Shown piece after piece: positions 8,399-16,497 of a stretch of 64,000 nt of DNA. The notes beneath the pieces were generated by a model. It made no database searches. It saw nothing but the letters and a program-made list of their open reading frames with translations, and had not been told where the DNA came from. The first letter of the stretch is position 1, and each line of letters starts with the position of its first letter. Where the stretch lies: positions 1 to 64,000 of the forward strand of contig JAHBSO010000001.1 in the NCBI GenBank assembly GCA_019639075.1, in the 5' to 3' direction. Source of the stretch: Actinomycetota bacterium. GTDB taxonomy: Bacteria; Actinomycetota; Acidimicrobiia; Acidimicrobiales; Iamiaceae. The position numbers and the translations under genes were made by a program.

Positions 8399-8455
8399 GC
8401 ACAGAACCCCTGGTCAGCGGCCGGTTTTCGGGCGCTCACCAGGGGTTTCGTGCTG
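8399..8455 (-). terminator. Hairpin terminator downstream of the tRNA pair
   Basis: A long inverted repeat centred on 8405-8447: AACCCCTGGT pairs perfectly with ACCAGGGGTT, continues inward through AGCG/CGCT after one mismatch, and extends outward as AGCAC/GTGCT with two mismatches. It begins right at the 3' end of tRNA-Glu. Read on the minus strand it is followed by a T-rich run (TTCTGTGCTTTTCG), as expected of an intrinsic terminator for the tRNA transcript. Confidence 0.65.
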
Positions 8456-8529
8456 GCACCCCCAACGGGATTTGAACCCGTGCCGCCACCTTGAGAGGGT
8501 GGTGTCCTAGGCCGCTAGACGATGGGGGC
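8454..8529 (-). tRNA. tRNA-Glu (anticodon CTC)
   Basis: A 76-base minus-strand tRNA with encoded CCA (8454-8456). The acceptor stem GCCCCCA pairs with TGGGGGT (one G-U). The anticodon stem CCACC/GGTGG encloses loop CTCTCAA, giving anticodon CTC, which reads GAG. The T arm ACGGG-TTCAAAT-CCCGT is canonical. It is the second tRNA of a tandem pair and is followed by the hairpin terminator. Confidence 0.95.
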
Positions 8530-8574
8530 GAGACCTAGATGTCGGTTGTGAACCGGCGAGCATGCTAGCCGGGA

Positions 8575-8649
8575 TGGCTCGGGGGGGAGGACTCGAACCC
8601 CCAACGACTGGACCAGAACCAGCTGTGTTACCGATTACACCACCCCCGA
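8575..8649 (-). tRNA. tRNA-Gln (anticodon CTG)
   Basis: A 75-base minus-strand tRNA with encoded CCA (8575-8577). The acceptor stem TCGGGGG pairs with CCCCCGA. The anticodon loop TTCTGGT between GCTGG and CCAGT gives anticodon CTG, which reads CAG. It lies 45 bases upstream of tRNA-Glu in the same direction and is probably on the same transcript. Confidence 0.95.
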
Positions 8650-8704
8650 ACGGGTGAGCCGTCACCCTAGCAACGGCGCGGAACGGACCGAAAACCGGTT
8701 CGCG

Positions 8705-9433
8705 TCAGGTACCGGTGTCGTCGGCCAGGGCGTCGTCCACGCCCGGTTCCCGGGGGCCCAGGTAGCGGGGATCGGGTTCGAGGATCCCGTCGACCACGGC
8801 CTTCACCGACGCGCCCCCTTCCCGGAGCGCGTTCAGGGCCGGTCGTCCGCCCTCGGTCGGGGCCACCACGCCGTGGGTCTCGATCCCGGCTTCACGGCAC
8901 AGGTACACGGCTCGGCGGACGTGGAAGTCCTGGGTCACCACCAGGGCCTCGTCGACGCCGAAGATCCGGTGGGCCCGGGTGCACGAGCTCCACGTGTCGA
9001 AGCCGGCGTGGTCCTTCACGATCTTCGACGCCGGCACGCCATGGTCGAGCAGCCACCGCTCCATGGCCGTGACCTCGTCGTAGCTCACCTCGCCGTTGTC
9101 ACCCGACACGAGGAGCGCCCGCACCTTCCCCTGGCGGAGCAGGTCGGCGCCGACCTCGAGCCGGGCGGCCAGGTAGGGCGACGGCTCCCCGTCCCGGAGG
9201 CCGGCCCCCAACACGATCGCGACCGGCGCCTCCGGTGCGCTCGCCACGGAGTCGACAGCCCCTCGGGTCGACCAGCGGATCCACGACCAGCAGCCCCCGA
9301 CCACGAGCAGCGGGACCAGGACGACCAGCCCGGCCGTGGTCCGCCACGGGTGACGCCGCACCGCGGCCACGGCGCGGTGGCGTCTCGCCGGAGCGGGGGT
9401 CGGCTCGTCGGGCTCGGTCGGGGGTTCCGGCAC
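8705..9433 (-). CDS. SanA/YdcF (DUF218) family membrane protein
   Basis: A 242-residue protein: a cytoplasmic proline-rich and basic N-terminus, one membrane segment (about 32-50, TTAGLVVLVPLLVVGGC), then an extracytoplasmic DUF218 domain. Family landmarks are APVAIVLGAGL (70s), LLVSGDNGE, EVTAMERWL, and VVTQDFHVRRA (the ELYC/SanA T-Q-x-F-H-x-x-R-A motif). Relatives act in envelope integrity and vancomycin sensitivity in E. coli, but the reaction is unknown. It ends 55 bases upstream of the tRNA-Gln gene, on the same strand. The divergent gene is the universal stress protein. Confidence 0.85.
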   Translation of the reverse strand: MPEPPTEPDEPTPAPARRHRAVAAVRRHPWRTTAGLVVLVPLLVVGGCWSWIRWSTRGAVDSVASAPEAPVAIVLGAGLRDGEPSPYLAARLEVGADLLRQGKVRALLVSGDNGEVSYDEVTAMERWLLDHGVPASKIVKDHAGFDTWSSCTRAHRIFGVDEALVVTQDFHVRRAVYLCREAGIETHGVVAPTEGGRPALNALREGGASVKAVVDGILEPDPRYLGPREPGVDDALADDTGT

Positions 9434-9521
9434 CCTGGCGAGGTTAGGAGCCGGGCCCGGGCCGGGGAGCGCGGCACCATCGACCGCCTAGGGTGAGCGG
9501 ACCACTCAGGAAGGACGGACC

Positions 9522-9938
9522 ATGGGAACCGACATCGTCGTTGGCATCGACGGCTCCGAGGACTCGAAGCGGGCGCTGGCCTGGGCCGCCGAGGAGGCAG
9601 CGCTCCGCGGCTGCCGGGTGAAGGCGGTGCTGTGCTGGTCCTACCTCGGCCTCACCGGCACCGACATGGGGGTCGGTACCACCGAGGCCGACGCGCGGGC
9701 GGCGATCGAGGAGACCGTGGCCGCCGCGCTCGACGAGGAGGGCCGCGCCGTCGTCGACGTCACGCCGGTCAACGACCTGCCCGTCGCCGGCCTGCTCGAC
9801 CAGGCGGCACAGGCCGAGCTGGTCGTGGTGGGTTCCCGGGGTCGAGGCGGCGTGAAGGGCCTGGTGCTCGGCTCGGTCAGCCGGACCATCGTCGAGCGCT
9901 CGCCGGTCCCCGTGGTGGTCCTGCCCCACCACGCCTGA
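9522..9938 (+). CDS. Universal stress protein (UspA fold)
   Basis: A 138-residue single-domain USP. The ATP-binding signature G-2x-G-9x-G-S is complete (G104, G107, G117, S118 in GSRGRGGVKGLVLGSVS), and the opening DIVVGIDGSEDSKRAL is typical, so it should bind ATP. AGGAAGGA lies upstream of the ATG. It converges on the enoyl-CoA hydratase gene with a palindromic repeat in between. Confidence 0.92.
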   Translation: MGTDIVVGIDGSEDSKRALAWAAEEAALRGCRVKAVLCWSYLGLTGTDMGVGTTEADARAAIEETVAAALDEEGRAVVDVTPVNDLPVAGLLDQAAQAELVVVGSRGRGGVKGLVLGSVSRTIVERSPVPVVVLPHHA

Positions 9939-9939
9939 G

Positions 9940-9979
9940 GTTTCGACTTCGCTCGCTGCGCTCGCTCCGCTCAACCAAC
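9940..9979. repeat. Dispersed repeat family A, copy 1
   Basis: A 40-base unit built of GTTTCGACTTCGCTCGCTGC followed by GCTCGCTCCGCTCAACCAAC, which is internally palindromic around the GAGCG/CGCTC modules. Near-identical units in the reverse orientation occur at 23717-23816 and 55164-55204, with degenerate clusters at about 34955-35110 and 42436-42600. All copies are intergenic. This one lies between two convergent gene ends. Confidence 0.85.
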
Positions 9980-9986
9980 AGGGTGG

Positions 9987-10826
9987 TCAGAAGCCGCGGT
10001 AGGTGGCGGAGCGGCGTTCGATGAAGGCCTGGACGCCCTCGTTGGCGTCGATGGTGCCCATGTTCAGCTCCTGGGCCACGGCCTCCTCGCGGAACGCGGT
10101 GGCGCGGTCGCTGTCGAGCGACCGGTTGACGAGGCCCTTGGTCAGGGCGATCGCCCGCGTCGGCGCGTTGGCCAGGCGGGTGGCCCACTCGGCGACCGTG
10201 GCCTCGAAGTCGTCGCGGGGCACGGCCCGGTTCACCAGGCCCAGCGCCGCGGCCTCCGTCGCCGGCAGGTCGTCGCCGAAGAACATGAGCTCCTTGGTGC
10301 GCTGGATGCCGATCGAGCGGGGGAGCAGGTAGGCCCCGCCGCCGTCGGGCACGAGCGCCCGTCGGGCGAACACCTCGATGAAGCGGACGTCGTCCGCGGC
10401 GATCACGAGGTCGCAGGCGAACGCCAGGTGGGCCCCGATGCCCGCCGCAGTGCCGCTGATCGCGCCGAGCACCGGCTTCTCGCAGTCGAGCACGGCAGAG
10501 ATCAGCCGCTGCGCGCCCTCGCGGATCATCTTCGAGACCTCACCGACGGTGCGCTCGGGGGCGTCGTCGGGGCGGGGCGGGGGTTCGCGTCGGGCCCGCA
10601 GGTCGGCCCCGGTGCAGAACGCGTCGCCGGTGTGGCCGAGCACCACGCCCCGGACGCCGATGTCGGTGTTGACCTGCGCCAGCAGCTCGATGACGTGGTC
10701 GCGCTGGTCGGGGCTGATCGCGTTCTTGACGTCCGGGCGGTTGAGCGTGATCCACGCCATGCCCTCGTCGTCGATCCGGAACAGGACCTGTTCGGTGATG
10801 GGCAGGTCGGCGGACGGCGTCGTCAC
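9987..10826 (-). CDS. Enoyl-CoA hydratase/isomerase family protein
   Basis: A 279-residue crotonase-fold protein. The oxyanion-hole strands are visible as DAFCTGADLRA and SGTAAGIGAHLAFACDL (about 130-146), followed by VFARRALVPDGGGAYLLPR. One active-site glutamate is replaced within AAGIGAHLA, so isomerase or another crotonase activity cannot be excluded. It most likely acts on an acyl-CoA in the cytoplasm. Its start is 40 bases downstream of a CTGAC-N5-GTCAG palindrome, which places it in the putative window-wide regulon. Confidence 0.87.
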   Translation of the reverse strand: MTTPSADLPITEQVLFRIDDEGMAWITLNRPDVKNAISPDQRDHVIELLAQVNTDIGVRGVVLGHTGDAFCTGADLRARREPPPRPDDAPERTVGEVSKMIREGAQRLISAVLDCEKPVLGAISGTAAGIGAHLAFACDLVIAADDVRFIEVFARRALVPDGGGAYLLPRSIGIQRTKELMFFGDDLPATEAAALGLVNRAVPRDDFEATVAEWATRLANAPTRAIALTKGLVNRSLDSDRATAFREEAVAQELNMGTIDANEGVQAFIERRSATYRGF

Positions 10827-10858
10827 GGGGGCTCCTCGGTCGGCTCCGAGGCAGCGTA

Positions 10859-10891
10859 GGACCGGATCTGACGGGCTGTCAGATCCGGTCC
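10859..10891 (-). promoter_or_regulatory. CTGAC-N5-GTCAG palindrome, site 1, inside a longer stem
   Basis: The core ATCTGAC-GGGCT-GTCAGAT (10866-10884) has the same layout as eight other sites in this window. Here the arms extend to 14 perfect bases (GGACCGGATCTGAC and its complement). It lies 33 bases upstream of the enoyl-CoA hydratase start and just after the lipoprotein stop on the same strand. It could be an operator, a terminator stem for the ligase-lipoprotein unit, or both. There is no T-tract on the exit side. Confidence 0.65.
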
Positions 10892-10898
10892 CGGTCGC

Positions 10899-11333
10899 TC
10901 AGTTGATGGGGGTGGCGATCCCGCACTGGTCGGCGTTGTACTTGGCGATCCGGGCGTAGGCCTCGGTGCCGGCCGCCGTCAGGTCGGAGTCGTCCGGGCT
11001 CTCGAGCATCGCGAGCAGGGCGTCGATGTCGTCCTTGATGTCGTCCGGGGCGACGGCCTGGACCGCCTTCACACCGGCGATCTCGTCGTCGTTGCCCTGG
11101 TTCTCCTGGACGGCGGCGCAGTAGGCCTGCACGGTGCCACCACCCGTGGAGGCGGTCGTGTCGGTCGACCCGCCGTCGGTTGAGTCCGTCGCCTGCGTCG
11201 TCGACACCGCGGTGGTGTTCGACGACGAGTCGTCGCTGCTGTCGCTGCTGCACGCGCCGAGCCCGAGCACGAGGGCGGAGGCGACGACGACCGCAGCCAG
11301 CTTGCGGGACATGAATCGGGATGAGGGGTTCAT
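10899..11333 (-). CDS. Small secreted lipoprotein, function unknown
   Basis: A 144-residue precursor with a basic N-terminus (SRFMSRK), a hydrophobic stretch and lipobox LGLGAC (C28), then a Ser/Thr/Asp-rich linker to about residue 67. A short conserved-looking helical domain with two cysteines (YCAAVQ, DQCG) closes it. Similar small lipoproteins with a paired-Cys helical domain are common in Actinobacteria. The ATG at 11333 is four bases after the acyl-CoA ligase stop, so the two genes are one unit. A GAGG eight bases upstream supports this start. Confidence 0.8.
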   Translation of the reverse strand: MNPSSRFMSRKLAAVVVASALVLGLGACSSDSSDDSSSNTTAVSTTQATDSTDGGSTDTTASTGGGTVQAYCAAVQENQGNDDEIAGVKAVQAVAPDDIKDDIDALLAMLESPDDSDLTAAGTEAYARIAKYNADQCGIATPIN

Positions 11334-11337
11334 GCGG

Positions 11338-12843
11338 TCATCCTCGCGCAGCGGAGGTGCTGGAACCGGGCGCGTCGGGTTCGTGGTCGGTTGCAGCGAC
11401 GGTGGCCGAGAGGGACCGTCGGTCGACCTTCTGCATCGCGGTGAGGGGCAGCGCATCGACGACGTGGATCGCCTCGGGGAGCTTGTGGTGGGACAGGACC
11501 CTGCCGGCGTGGGTCCGCAGCGCCGCCAGGTCGGGTGGTGCCGAGGATTCGGTCGGCACGACCACCGCGACGCCGATCTCGCCCAGCACGTCGTCGGCCC
11601 GGGGGACGACCGCCACGTCGTGCACGCCGGGGTGGGTGCCGAGCACCGCCTCGACCTCGGCCGGGTGCACGTTGTACCCGCCACGGATGTACATGTCGCC
11701 CGAGCGGCCTGCGAGCACGAGCCGTCCCTCCCCGTCCACGCGGCCGAGGTCACCGGTCCGCAACCACCCGCCGACGAGCGTGGAGGCCGTCTGCTCGGGG
11801 TCGTCCCAGTACCCGCTCATCACCGCGTCGGATCGGAGCCACACCATGCCCACCTCGTCGGCGGGCAGCGGTCGGCCGTCGTCGTCCCGGACCTCGATCG
11901 CCATGCCGGGCCGCGGTCGACCGACGGTGTGGAGCGTCTCGTCGTCGGGGGCGTCGGGCGCGGTCGCCGTGCCGATGCCGCCCGACTCGGTGGAGGACCA
12001 GCGGATCGAGTACCCGGCGTCGAAGCGGCGGCGGGCCTCCTCGACCAGCGCCGGCGGCGAGGCCGAGCCGCCCATCACCAGCAGCTTCACGTGCGACAGG
12101 TCGCGCTGGTCGAGCTCGGGGTCGCGCAGCAGGAGGGCGACCTGGGGGGCCACCCCGCCGATGGTCGAGATCCGCTCGCGTTCGACGAGGTCGAGCACGT
12201 CGCCGGCCCGCCAGCGGTCGAGCAGGTGGGTCGTCGACCCGAGTCGCAGGTACCAGGGGAGCTTCGTCGTGAAGCCGACGTGCGCGAACTGGGTCGAGCC
12301 GTACTGGGCGAACGGTGCATCGCCCCACGCGCCCCCGGTGTCGTAGTTCGTGACGGCGACGAGCTGTCGATCGGTGAACACCGCGCCCTTCGGGGCGCCG
12401 GTCGTCCCCGACGTGAACACCACCGCCACCGGCCGGTCGGGGTCGGCGACCACGTCGGGCAGGGAGCCGCCCACCCGGGCCAGGGCGTCGACGTCGGACG
12501 CGTGCTCGACCACGAGCGCGGGCTGCACACGGTCGAGGCAGGAGCGGCGCTCGTGGTCGGTGAGCCGAGGGTTCACCCCGGCGGTCGTTGCGCCCACGCG
12601 GGCCGCGGCGGCGTAGGCCACCACCCACGCCGACACCGACGGGAGGGTCAGGGCCACGACGTCACCGGGGCCGATGCCCCGAGCCGACAGTCCCGCGGCC
12701 ACGGCGTCGCTGCGGTTCCTCAGGTCCCGGTAGGTGAGGACCATGCCGTCGGGGTCGACGAACGCCGGCCGGTCGCCGAACCGGTCCGCCGCCTCGGCCA
12801 CGACCGACGGCAGGTACGGAGCGGAGGGGACGTCGGCGGCCAC
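11338..12843 (-). CDS. Class I AMP-dependent acyl-CoA synthetase/ligase
   Basis: A 501-residue adenylate-forming enzyme expected to activate a carboxylic acid to its CoA thioester via an acyl-AMP. The P-loop-like motif FTSGTTGAPKG is at 143-153, the hinge aspartate region is RTGDLG (about 379-384), and the catalytic lysine lies in AMQKVDRRSL near residue 470. The substrate pocket does not tell me the chain type. It leads a two-gene unit with the small lipoprotein. The divergent gene is the YcaQ-like protein. Confidence 0.9.
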   Translation of the reverse strand: MAADVPSAPYLPSVVAEAADRFGDRPAFVDPDGMVLTYRDLRNRSDAVAAGLSARGIGPGDVVALTLPSVSAWVVAYAAAARVGATTAGVNPRLTDHERRSCLDRVQPALVVEHASDVDALARVGGSLPDVVADPDRPVAVVFTSGTTGAPKGAVFTDRQLVAVTNYDTGGAWGDAPFAQYGSTQFAHVGFTTKLPWYLRLGSTTHLLDRWRAGDVLDLVERERISTIGGVAPQVALLLRDPELDQRDLSHVKLLVMGGSASPPALVEEARRRFDAGYSIRWSSTESGGIGTATAPDAPDDETLHTVGRPRPGMAIEVRDDDGRPLPADEVGMVWLRSDAVMSGYWDDPEQTASTLVGGWLRTGDLGRVDGEGRLVLAGRSGDMYIRGGYNVHPAEVEAVLGTHPGVHDVAVVPRADDVLGEIGVAVVVPTESSAPPDLAALRTHAGRVLSHHKLPEAIHVVDALPLTAMQKVDRRSLSATVAATDHEPDAPGSSTSAARG

Positions 12844-12907
12844 GGTCGGATGGTACGGGCCGGGCGGGCCGCCGCCGGAACCGCTCCCGAGCCGCCATCA
12901 TGGCCCG

Positions 12908-14128
12908 GTGACCGATCCGGCGACCCGACCCGTCCGCCTCACCGCGGACCAGGCGCGCCGCATCGCGCTCGGGGCCCAGGGGTTCGCCGATCGGCGACCG
13001 TCGGGTGCGGTGGACCGGCGTCACGGCCGCAAGGTGTTCGACCGCGTCGGGGTGGTGCAGATCGACTCGGTGAACGTGGTGGTCCGCTCGCAGGAGCTGC
13101 CGATGTTCGCCCGTCTCGGCCACCACCGCCGCGACCTCATCCCGAACCTCACCGCGTCCCGGGACGTGTTCGAGTACTGGGCCCACGAGGCCTCCCACGT
13201 CCCCGTCGACCTCCAACCGGCGTTGCGGTGGCGGATGGACGACGCCCGGCAGGGCCGCGGGATGTGGGAGGGCATCGCCCGGGTCGGACGGGAGGAGCCC
13301 GAACGGGTGGCCGACGTCCTCGCCCAGGTCCGGCAGCGGCCGCTCACCGTCGGGATGATCGAGGGCGCGGGGGAGCGCAGCTCGGGCATGTGGGGTCGCA
13401 CCCCCGGCAAGGTCGCCATGGAGTACCTGTTCTGGAGCGGCCAGGTCACCGCCAGCCGTGGCCGGAACTTCGAGCGCTGGTACGACCTGCCCGAGCGGGT
13501 GCTCCCTCCGGAGGTGCTCGACCGGCCGACGCCGACACCGACCGAGGCGAAGCAGACGCTCCTCGAGGTGGCGGCCCGGTCCCACGGCGTCGGAACCGCG
13601 AAGGATCTCGCCGACTACTTCCGCATCAACGTCCCGGAGGCCCGTGGGCTCCTCGCCGAGATGGTGGCCGACGGTCGGCTGGTCCCCGCCGAGGTCGACG
13701 GCTGGCGCCACGCCGCCTTCCTCCACCCCGAGGCGCGCCGGCCCCGCACGGTCACCGGGCGGGCGCTGCTGTCACCCTTCGACTCGTTGGTCTGGGAGCG
13801 TGACCGCACCGAGCGCATCTGGGGGTTCCGGTACCGCATCGAGATCTACGTCCCGAAACCGAAGCGGGTGCACGGCTACTACGTGCTGCCCTTCCTCCTC
13901 GACGGCCACCTGGTCGCCCGGGTCGACCTCAAGGCCGACCGGGCCAACGGCGTGCTCCTCGTGCAGGCGGCCTGGGGCGAGGCCGACATCGACGTGCCAC
14001 ACGTCTCCACCGAGCTCGCCGCCGAGCTGAACGAGCTGGCGACCTTCCTCGGCCTCGACGGCGTCGAGGTGGTCGGCCCGGGCGACCTCGCCTCCGCCCT
14101 CGACCAGTGCAACGTTGTCCGGAAGTAG
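12908..14128 (+). CDS. YcaQ/AlkX-like winged-helix DNA glycosylase (HTH_42)
   Basis: A 406-residue HTH_42 (DUF1006) protein, the family of E. coli YcaQ, a glycosylase that unhooks interstrand crosslinks. The proposed catalytic Q-x-D motif is present as VVQIDSVNVV (Q51, D53). Other family landmarks are EYWAHEASHVP, GKVAMEYLFW and, late, YVPKPKRVHGYYVLPFLLDG. The GTG at 12908 is used because the nearby ATG at 12900 is out of frame and stops at once. The last six codons (CNVVRK) and the stop lie inside repeat B1, so the end of the protein was captured from that element. Confidence 0.83.
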   Translation: MTDPATRPVRLTADQARRIALGAQGFADRRPSGAVDRRHGRKVFDRVGVVQIDSVNVVVRSQELPMFARLGHHRRDLIPNLTASRDVFEYWAHEASHVPVDLQPALRWRMDDARQGRGMWEGIARVGREEPERVADVLAQVRQRPLTVGMIEGAGERSSGMWGRTPGKVAMEYLFWSGQVTASRGRNFERWYDLPERVLPPEVLDRPTPTPTEAKQTLLEVAARSHGVGTAKDLADYFRINVPEARGLLAEMVADGRLVPAEVDGWRHAAFLHPEARRPRTVTGRALLSPFDSLVWERDRTERIWGFRYRIEIYVPKPKRVHGYYVLPFLLDGHLVARVDLKADRANGVLLVQAAWGEADIDVPHVSTELAAELNELATFLGLDGVEVVGPGDLASALDQCNVVRK

Positions 14129-14158
14129 GCGGAATCCGCCGACTTCCGGACAATGTTG
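14110..14158. repeat. Dispersed palindrome family B, copy 1
   Basis: A 49-base near-perfect hairpin: outer arms CAACGTTGTCCGGAAGT (14110-14126) and ACTTCCGGACAATGTTG (14142-14158) differ from perfect pairing at one base. The middle is itself palindromic (GGCGG-AAT-CCGCC). Copies of exactly the same length lie at 24715-24763 and 25768-25816. Here it overlaps the end of the YcaQ-like gene and lies between convergent genes, where it could act as a two-way terminator. Confidence 0.85.
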
Positions 14159-14166
14159 GGCTGGGG

Positions 14167-14976
14167 TCAGCGGATGCGGGGCTCGATGCGGCCCTGCTGG
14201 AAGGTCTCCTGGCCCTCGGCCATGGCTTGCTCGGTCATGCCGAGCTGCAGGAACGTGTTGCCGAGGTCGAGCGCCTGCTTGCGGCTCAGCTCGCGGCCGG
14301 CCCAGAGGGTGCGCAGCGACGCCTGGATCGCTCCGGGCGGCGCCGAGGCGATCGCCTCGGCGAGCCAGGCCGCCCGCTCCTCCAGCTCGTCGGACGGGCA
14401 GACCTCCGACACCAGGCCGATCTCCAGGGCCCGGGCCGCGGACAGGCGCTCGTGGTTGCCGAGGAGCGTCATCCTGAGGATCTCGCCGAACGGCATGCCC
14501 CGGTGCAGCATCAGCAGCGGCTCGTAGACCGCCGGCATGCTGTAGGTGACGTGCGGGTCGAAGAAGGTGGCGTGCTCGGCGGCGATCATGATGTCGACCT
14601 CGCCGAGCAGGTAGAACGCGCCACCGCAGGCCATGCCGTTCACGGCGCACACCACCGGCTTCCAGAACTCGTTGGCCTTCGGGCCGAGGAGCTGGCCGGG
14701 GTCGTCGTAGGTGTACGGCGAGAACTCGTAGGTGGCGCCGCCCTCGGCCGGGACGAAGTCACGGTCGATGCCGGTGCAGAACGCCTTGTCGCCGGTGGCG
14801 GTGAGGACCACCGAGCGGACCGAGTCGTCGGTGCGCAGCGAGCGCCACAGGCCGGACAGCTCGTCGCACATCACCTTGTCGAACGCGTGGTACCGCTCGG
14901 GGCGGTCGAGGGCGATCCAGACGACCGCGCCGCGCTGGTCGACGCGGAGGGTCTCGAAGGACGTCAGGTCGGTCAT
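14167..14976 (-). CDS. Enoyl-CoA hydratase/isomerase family protein
   Basis: A 269-residue crotonase-family enzyme. Landmarks: WIALDRPERYHAFD near the start, the first oxyanion strand KAFCTGIDRDF, the second NGMACGGAFYLLGEVD (about 112-127), then FFDPHVTYSMPAVYEPLLML where usual family members have GL.P..G. Position and length fit a cytoplasmic acyl-CoA hydratase or isomerase. It is the downstream partner of the amidohydrolase gene (34-base gap, same strand), so both probably follow the operator at 16286-16304. Confidence 0.85.
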   Translation of the reverse strand: MTDLTSFETLRVDQRGAVVWIALDRPERYHAFDKVMCDELSGLWRSLRTDDSVRSVVLTATGDKAFCTGIDRDFVPAEGGATYEFSPYTYDDPGQLLGPKANEFWKPVVCAVNGMACGGAFYLLGEVDIMIAAEHATFFDPHVTYSMPAVYEPLLMLHRGMPFGEILRMTLLGNHERLSAARALEIGLVSEVCPSDELEERAAWLAEAIASAPPGAIQASLRTLWAGRELSRKQALDLGNTFLQLGMTEQAMAEGQETFQQGRIEPRIR

Positions 14977-15010
14977 CGGCGGAACGCTAGGGCGCGGCGA
15001 TCCCCGCCGG

Positions 15011-16270
15011 TCAGTCCCCGGTGCCGAGCAGGTCGAGCGCCGCGGTCTTGCGGACGCCGTAGGTGCGGGGCACGTCCCGGTCGAGGTCGAGGTGCAGCAT
15101 CTCGATCGCGTTGCCGCGCATGGCCTTGTAGATCTGCTCGTCGGTCAGGCCCTCGACCATCTTCTCCGCGACCGTCTTGGTCTCCGGCCAGGTCGAGTCG
15201 GTGTGCGGGTAGTCGGTCTCGAAGGTGATGTTGTCCTCGCCGACCTCGTCGATGGCGACGAGACCGTGGCGGTCCCGGAAGAAGCAGCCGTAGACGTTGC
15301 GGAAGTAGTAGGCGCTGGGTGCCTCGGGGATGAGGTCCTGCACCCCGCCCCACGCCCGGTGCTCGCGCCACACGTCGTCCACCCGCTCGAGGATGTAGGG
15401 CAGCCAGCCGATCTGACCTTCGGAGTAGGCGATCTTCAGCTTGGGGAACTGCACGAGCTTGCCGCTGAACAGCCAGTCGCTGAGCGAGGCCATCGAGTTG
15501 TTGAACGACAGCGACGCGGCGACCGCCACCGGGGCGTCGCCCGAGGTGGCCGGCATGCGCGACGACGACCCGATGTGCATGTTGATCGTGGTGTCGGTCT
15601 CCTCGCAGGCCCGGATGAACGGGTCCCAGAAGCCGGAGTGGATCGACGGGAGGCCGAGGTGCGGCGGGATCTCCGAGAAGCACACCGCGTGCACGCCGCG
15701 CTCGGCGTTGCGGTACACCTCCTTGGCGGCCAGCTCGGCGTCCCACAGCGGGACGATGATCAGGGGGATGAGGGCGCCGTTCGAGTCGCCGCACCACTCC
15801 TCGACCATCCAGTTGTTGTAGGCCTCGACGCACGCCAGGCCCATCTCCCGGTCGGGGTGCTCGGTGAAGGTCTGGCCGCAGAACCGGGGGAACGTCGGGA
15901 AGCAGAGGCTGGCCTCGACGTGGTTCATCTCCTGGTCGGCGATGCGGGCCGCGGGCTCGTAGCAACCCGGGCGCATCTCGTCGTAGGTCATCGGCGTCAT
16001 CGTCATCTCGTCGCGGCTGTAGCCGACCGCGGCGACGTGGCGCTTGTGGATGTAGACGAGGTCGCCGAACACCCAGCAGTCGGCCGGGCGGCCGTCGGGG
16101 TCGAACTCCTGCTCGTAGACGCCGCCGCCGATGTGCTTCATCCCGCCGATGCCGCGCCGCTCGACGCGGGGGCCGTCGGCCTTGAACTTCTCCGGGAGGT
16201 ACTCCTGCCAGACGTGGGCCGGTTCGACGACGTGATCGTCCACGCTGATGATCTTCGGCAGCTCGGCCAT
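15011..16270 (-). CDS. Amidohydrolase_2 family metal-dependent hydrolase, paralogue 1
   Basis: A 419-residue TIM-barrel amidohydrolase of the ACMSD/LigW-like group. The N-terminal metal site reads SVDDHVVEP, a modified D-x-H. Later landmarks are CFPTFPRFCGQTF, INMHIGSSS (a second metal histidine), YSEGQIGWLPYILER and the C-terminal ETDYPHTDSTWP with the metal aspartate. Hydrolytic or decarboxylating activity on a ring compound is the family norm. It is strikingly similar along its length to the gene at 31833-33038. The ATG at 16270 is supported by AGGAGGG upstream, and the CTGAC palindrome ends 15 bases before the start. Confidence 0.88.
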   Translation of the reverse strand: MAELPKIISVDDHVVEPAHVWQEYLPEKFKADGPRVERRGIGGMKHIGGGVYEQEFDPDGRPADCWVFGDLVYIHKRHVAAVGYSRDEMTMTPMTYDEMRPGCYEPAARIADQEMNHVEASLCFPTFPRFCGQTFTEHPDREMGLACVEAYNNWMVEEWCGDSNGALIPLIIVPLWDAELAAKEVYRNAERGVHAVCFSEIPPHLGLPSIHSGFWDPFIRACEETDTTINMHIGSSSRMPATSGDAPVAVAASLSFNNSMASLSDWLFSGKLVQFPKLKIAYSEGQIGWLPYILERVDDVWREHRAWGGVQDLIPEAPSAYYFRNVYGCFFRDRHGLVAIDEVGEDNITFETDYPHTDSTWPETKTVAEKMVEGLTDEQIYKAMRGNAIEMLHLDLDRDVPRTYGVRKTAALDLLGTGD

Positions 16271-16285
16271 CCCCGGCCCTCCTGT

Positions 16286-16304
16286 TTCTGACGGTCCGTC
16301 AGAT
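16286..16304 (-). promoter_or_regulatory. CTGAC-N5-GTCAG palindrome, site 2
   Basis: TTCTGAC-GGTCC-GTCAGAT; the inner 17 bases (TCTGACGG-T-CCGTCAGA) are a perfect palindrome. It ends 15 bases before the amidohydrolase start and differs from the site of the paralogous gene (31795-31813) at only the central base. The divergent stretch 16305-16497 shows no further signal. Confidence 0.8.
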
Positions 16305-16497
16305 TGTAACCCGGACCGCCGCCCAGGGCCACCCTCGCCCGGGCGCGTGGCCCCACAAGTCGCCGAGAAGTCCCAGGTCAGGGCCTCGTTCCCAGCTTCC
16401 CCGAACCCTCCCGGGCGGATCGCTGGCCTGCGGTCGGCCGATGTGGTTCGGTGCAGCCACACCCGAGGCGGGCGAGCGGACAACAGGGGGACACGCA

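Noticed and set aside
8280..8400. A phage integrase relic or attachment site next to tRNA-Glu
   Set aside because: The sequence has short repeats near the tRNA 3' end, but no duplicated tRNA end, no integrase frame and no phage gene in the window.
8705..9433. The plus-strand frame opposite the SanA-like gene as a second gene
   Set aside because: It reads through the tRNA-Gln end and consists of Arg/Gly/Pro-rich sequence without any motif.
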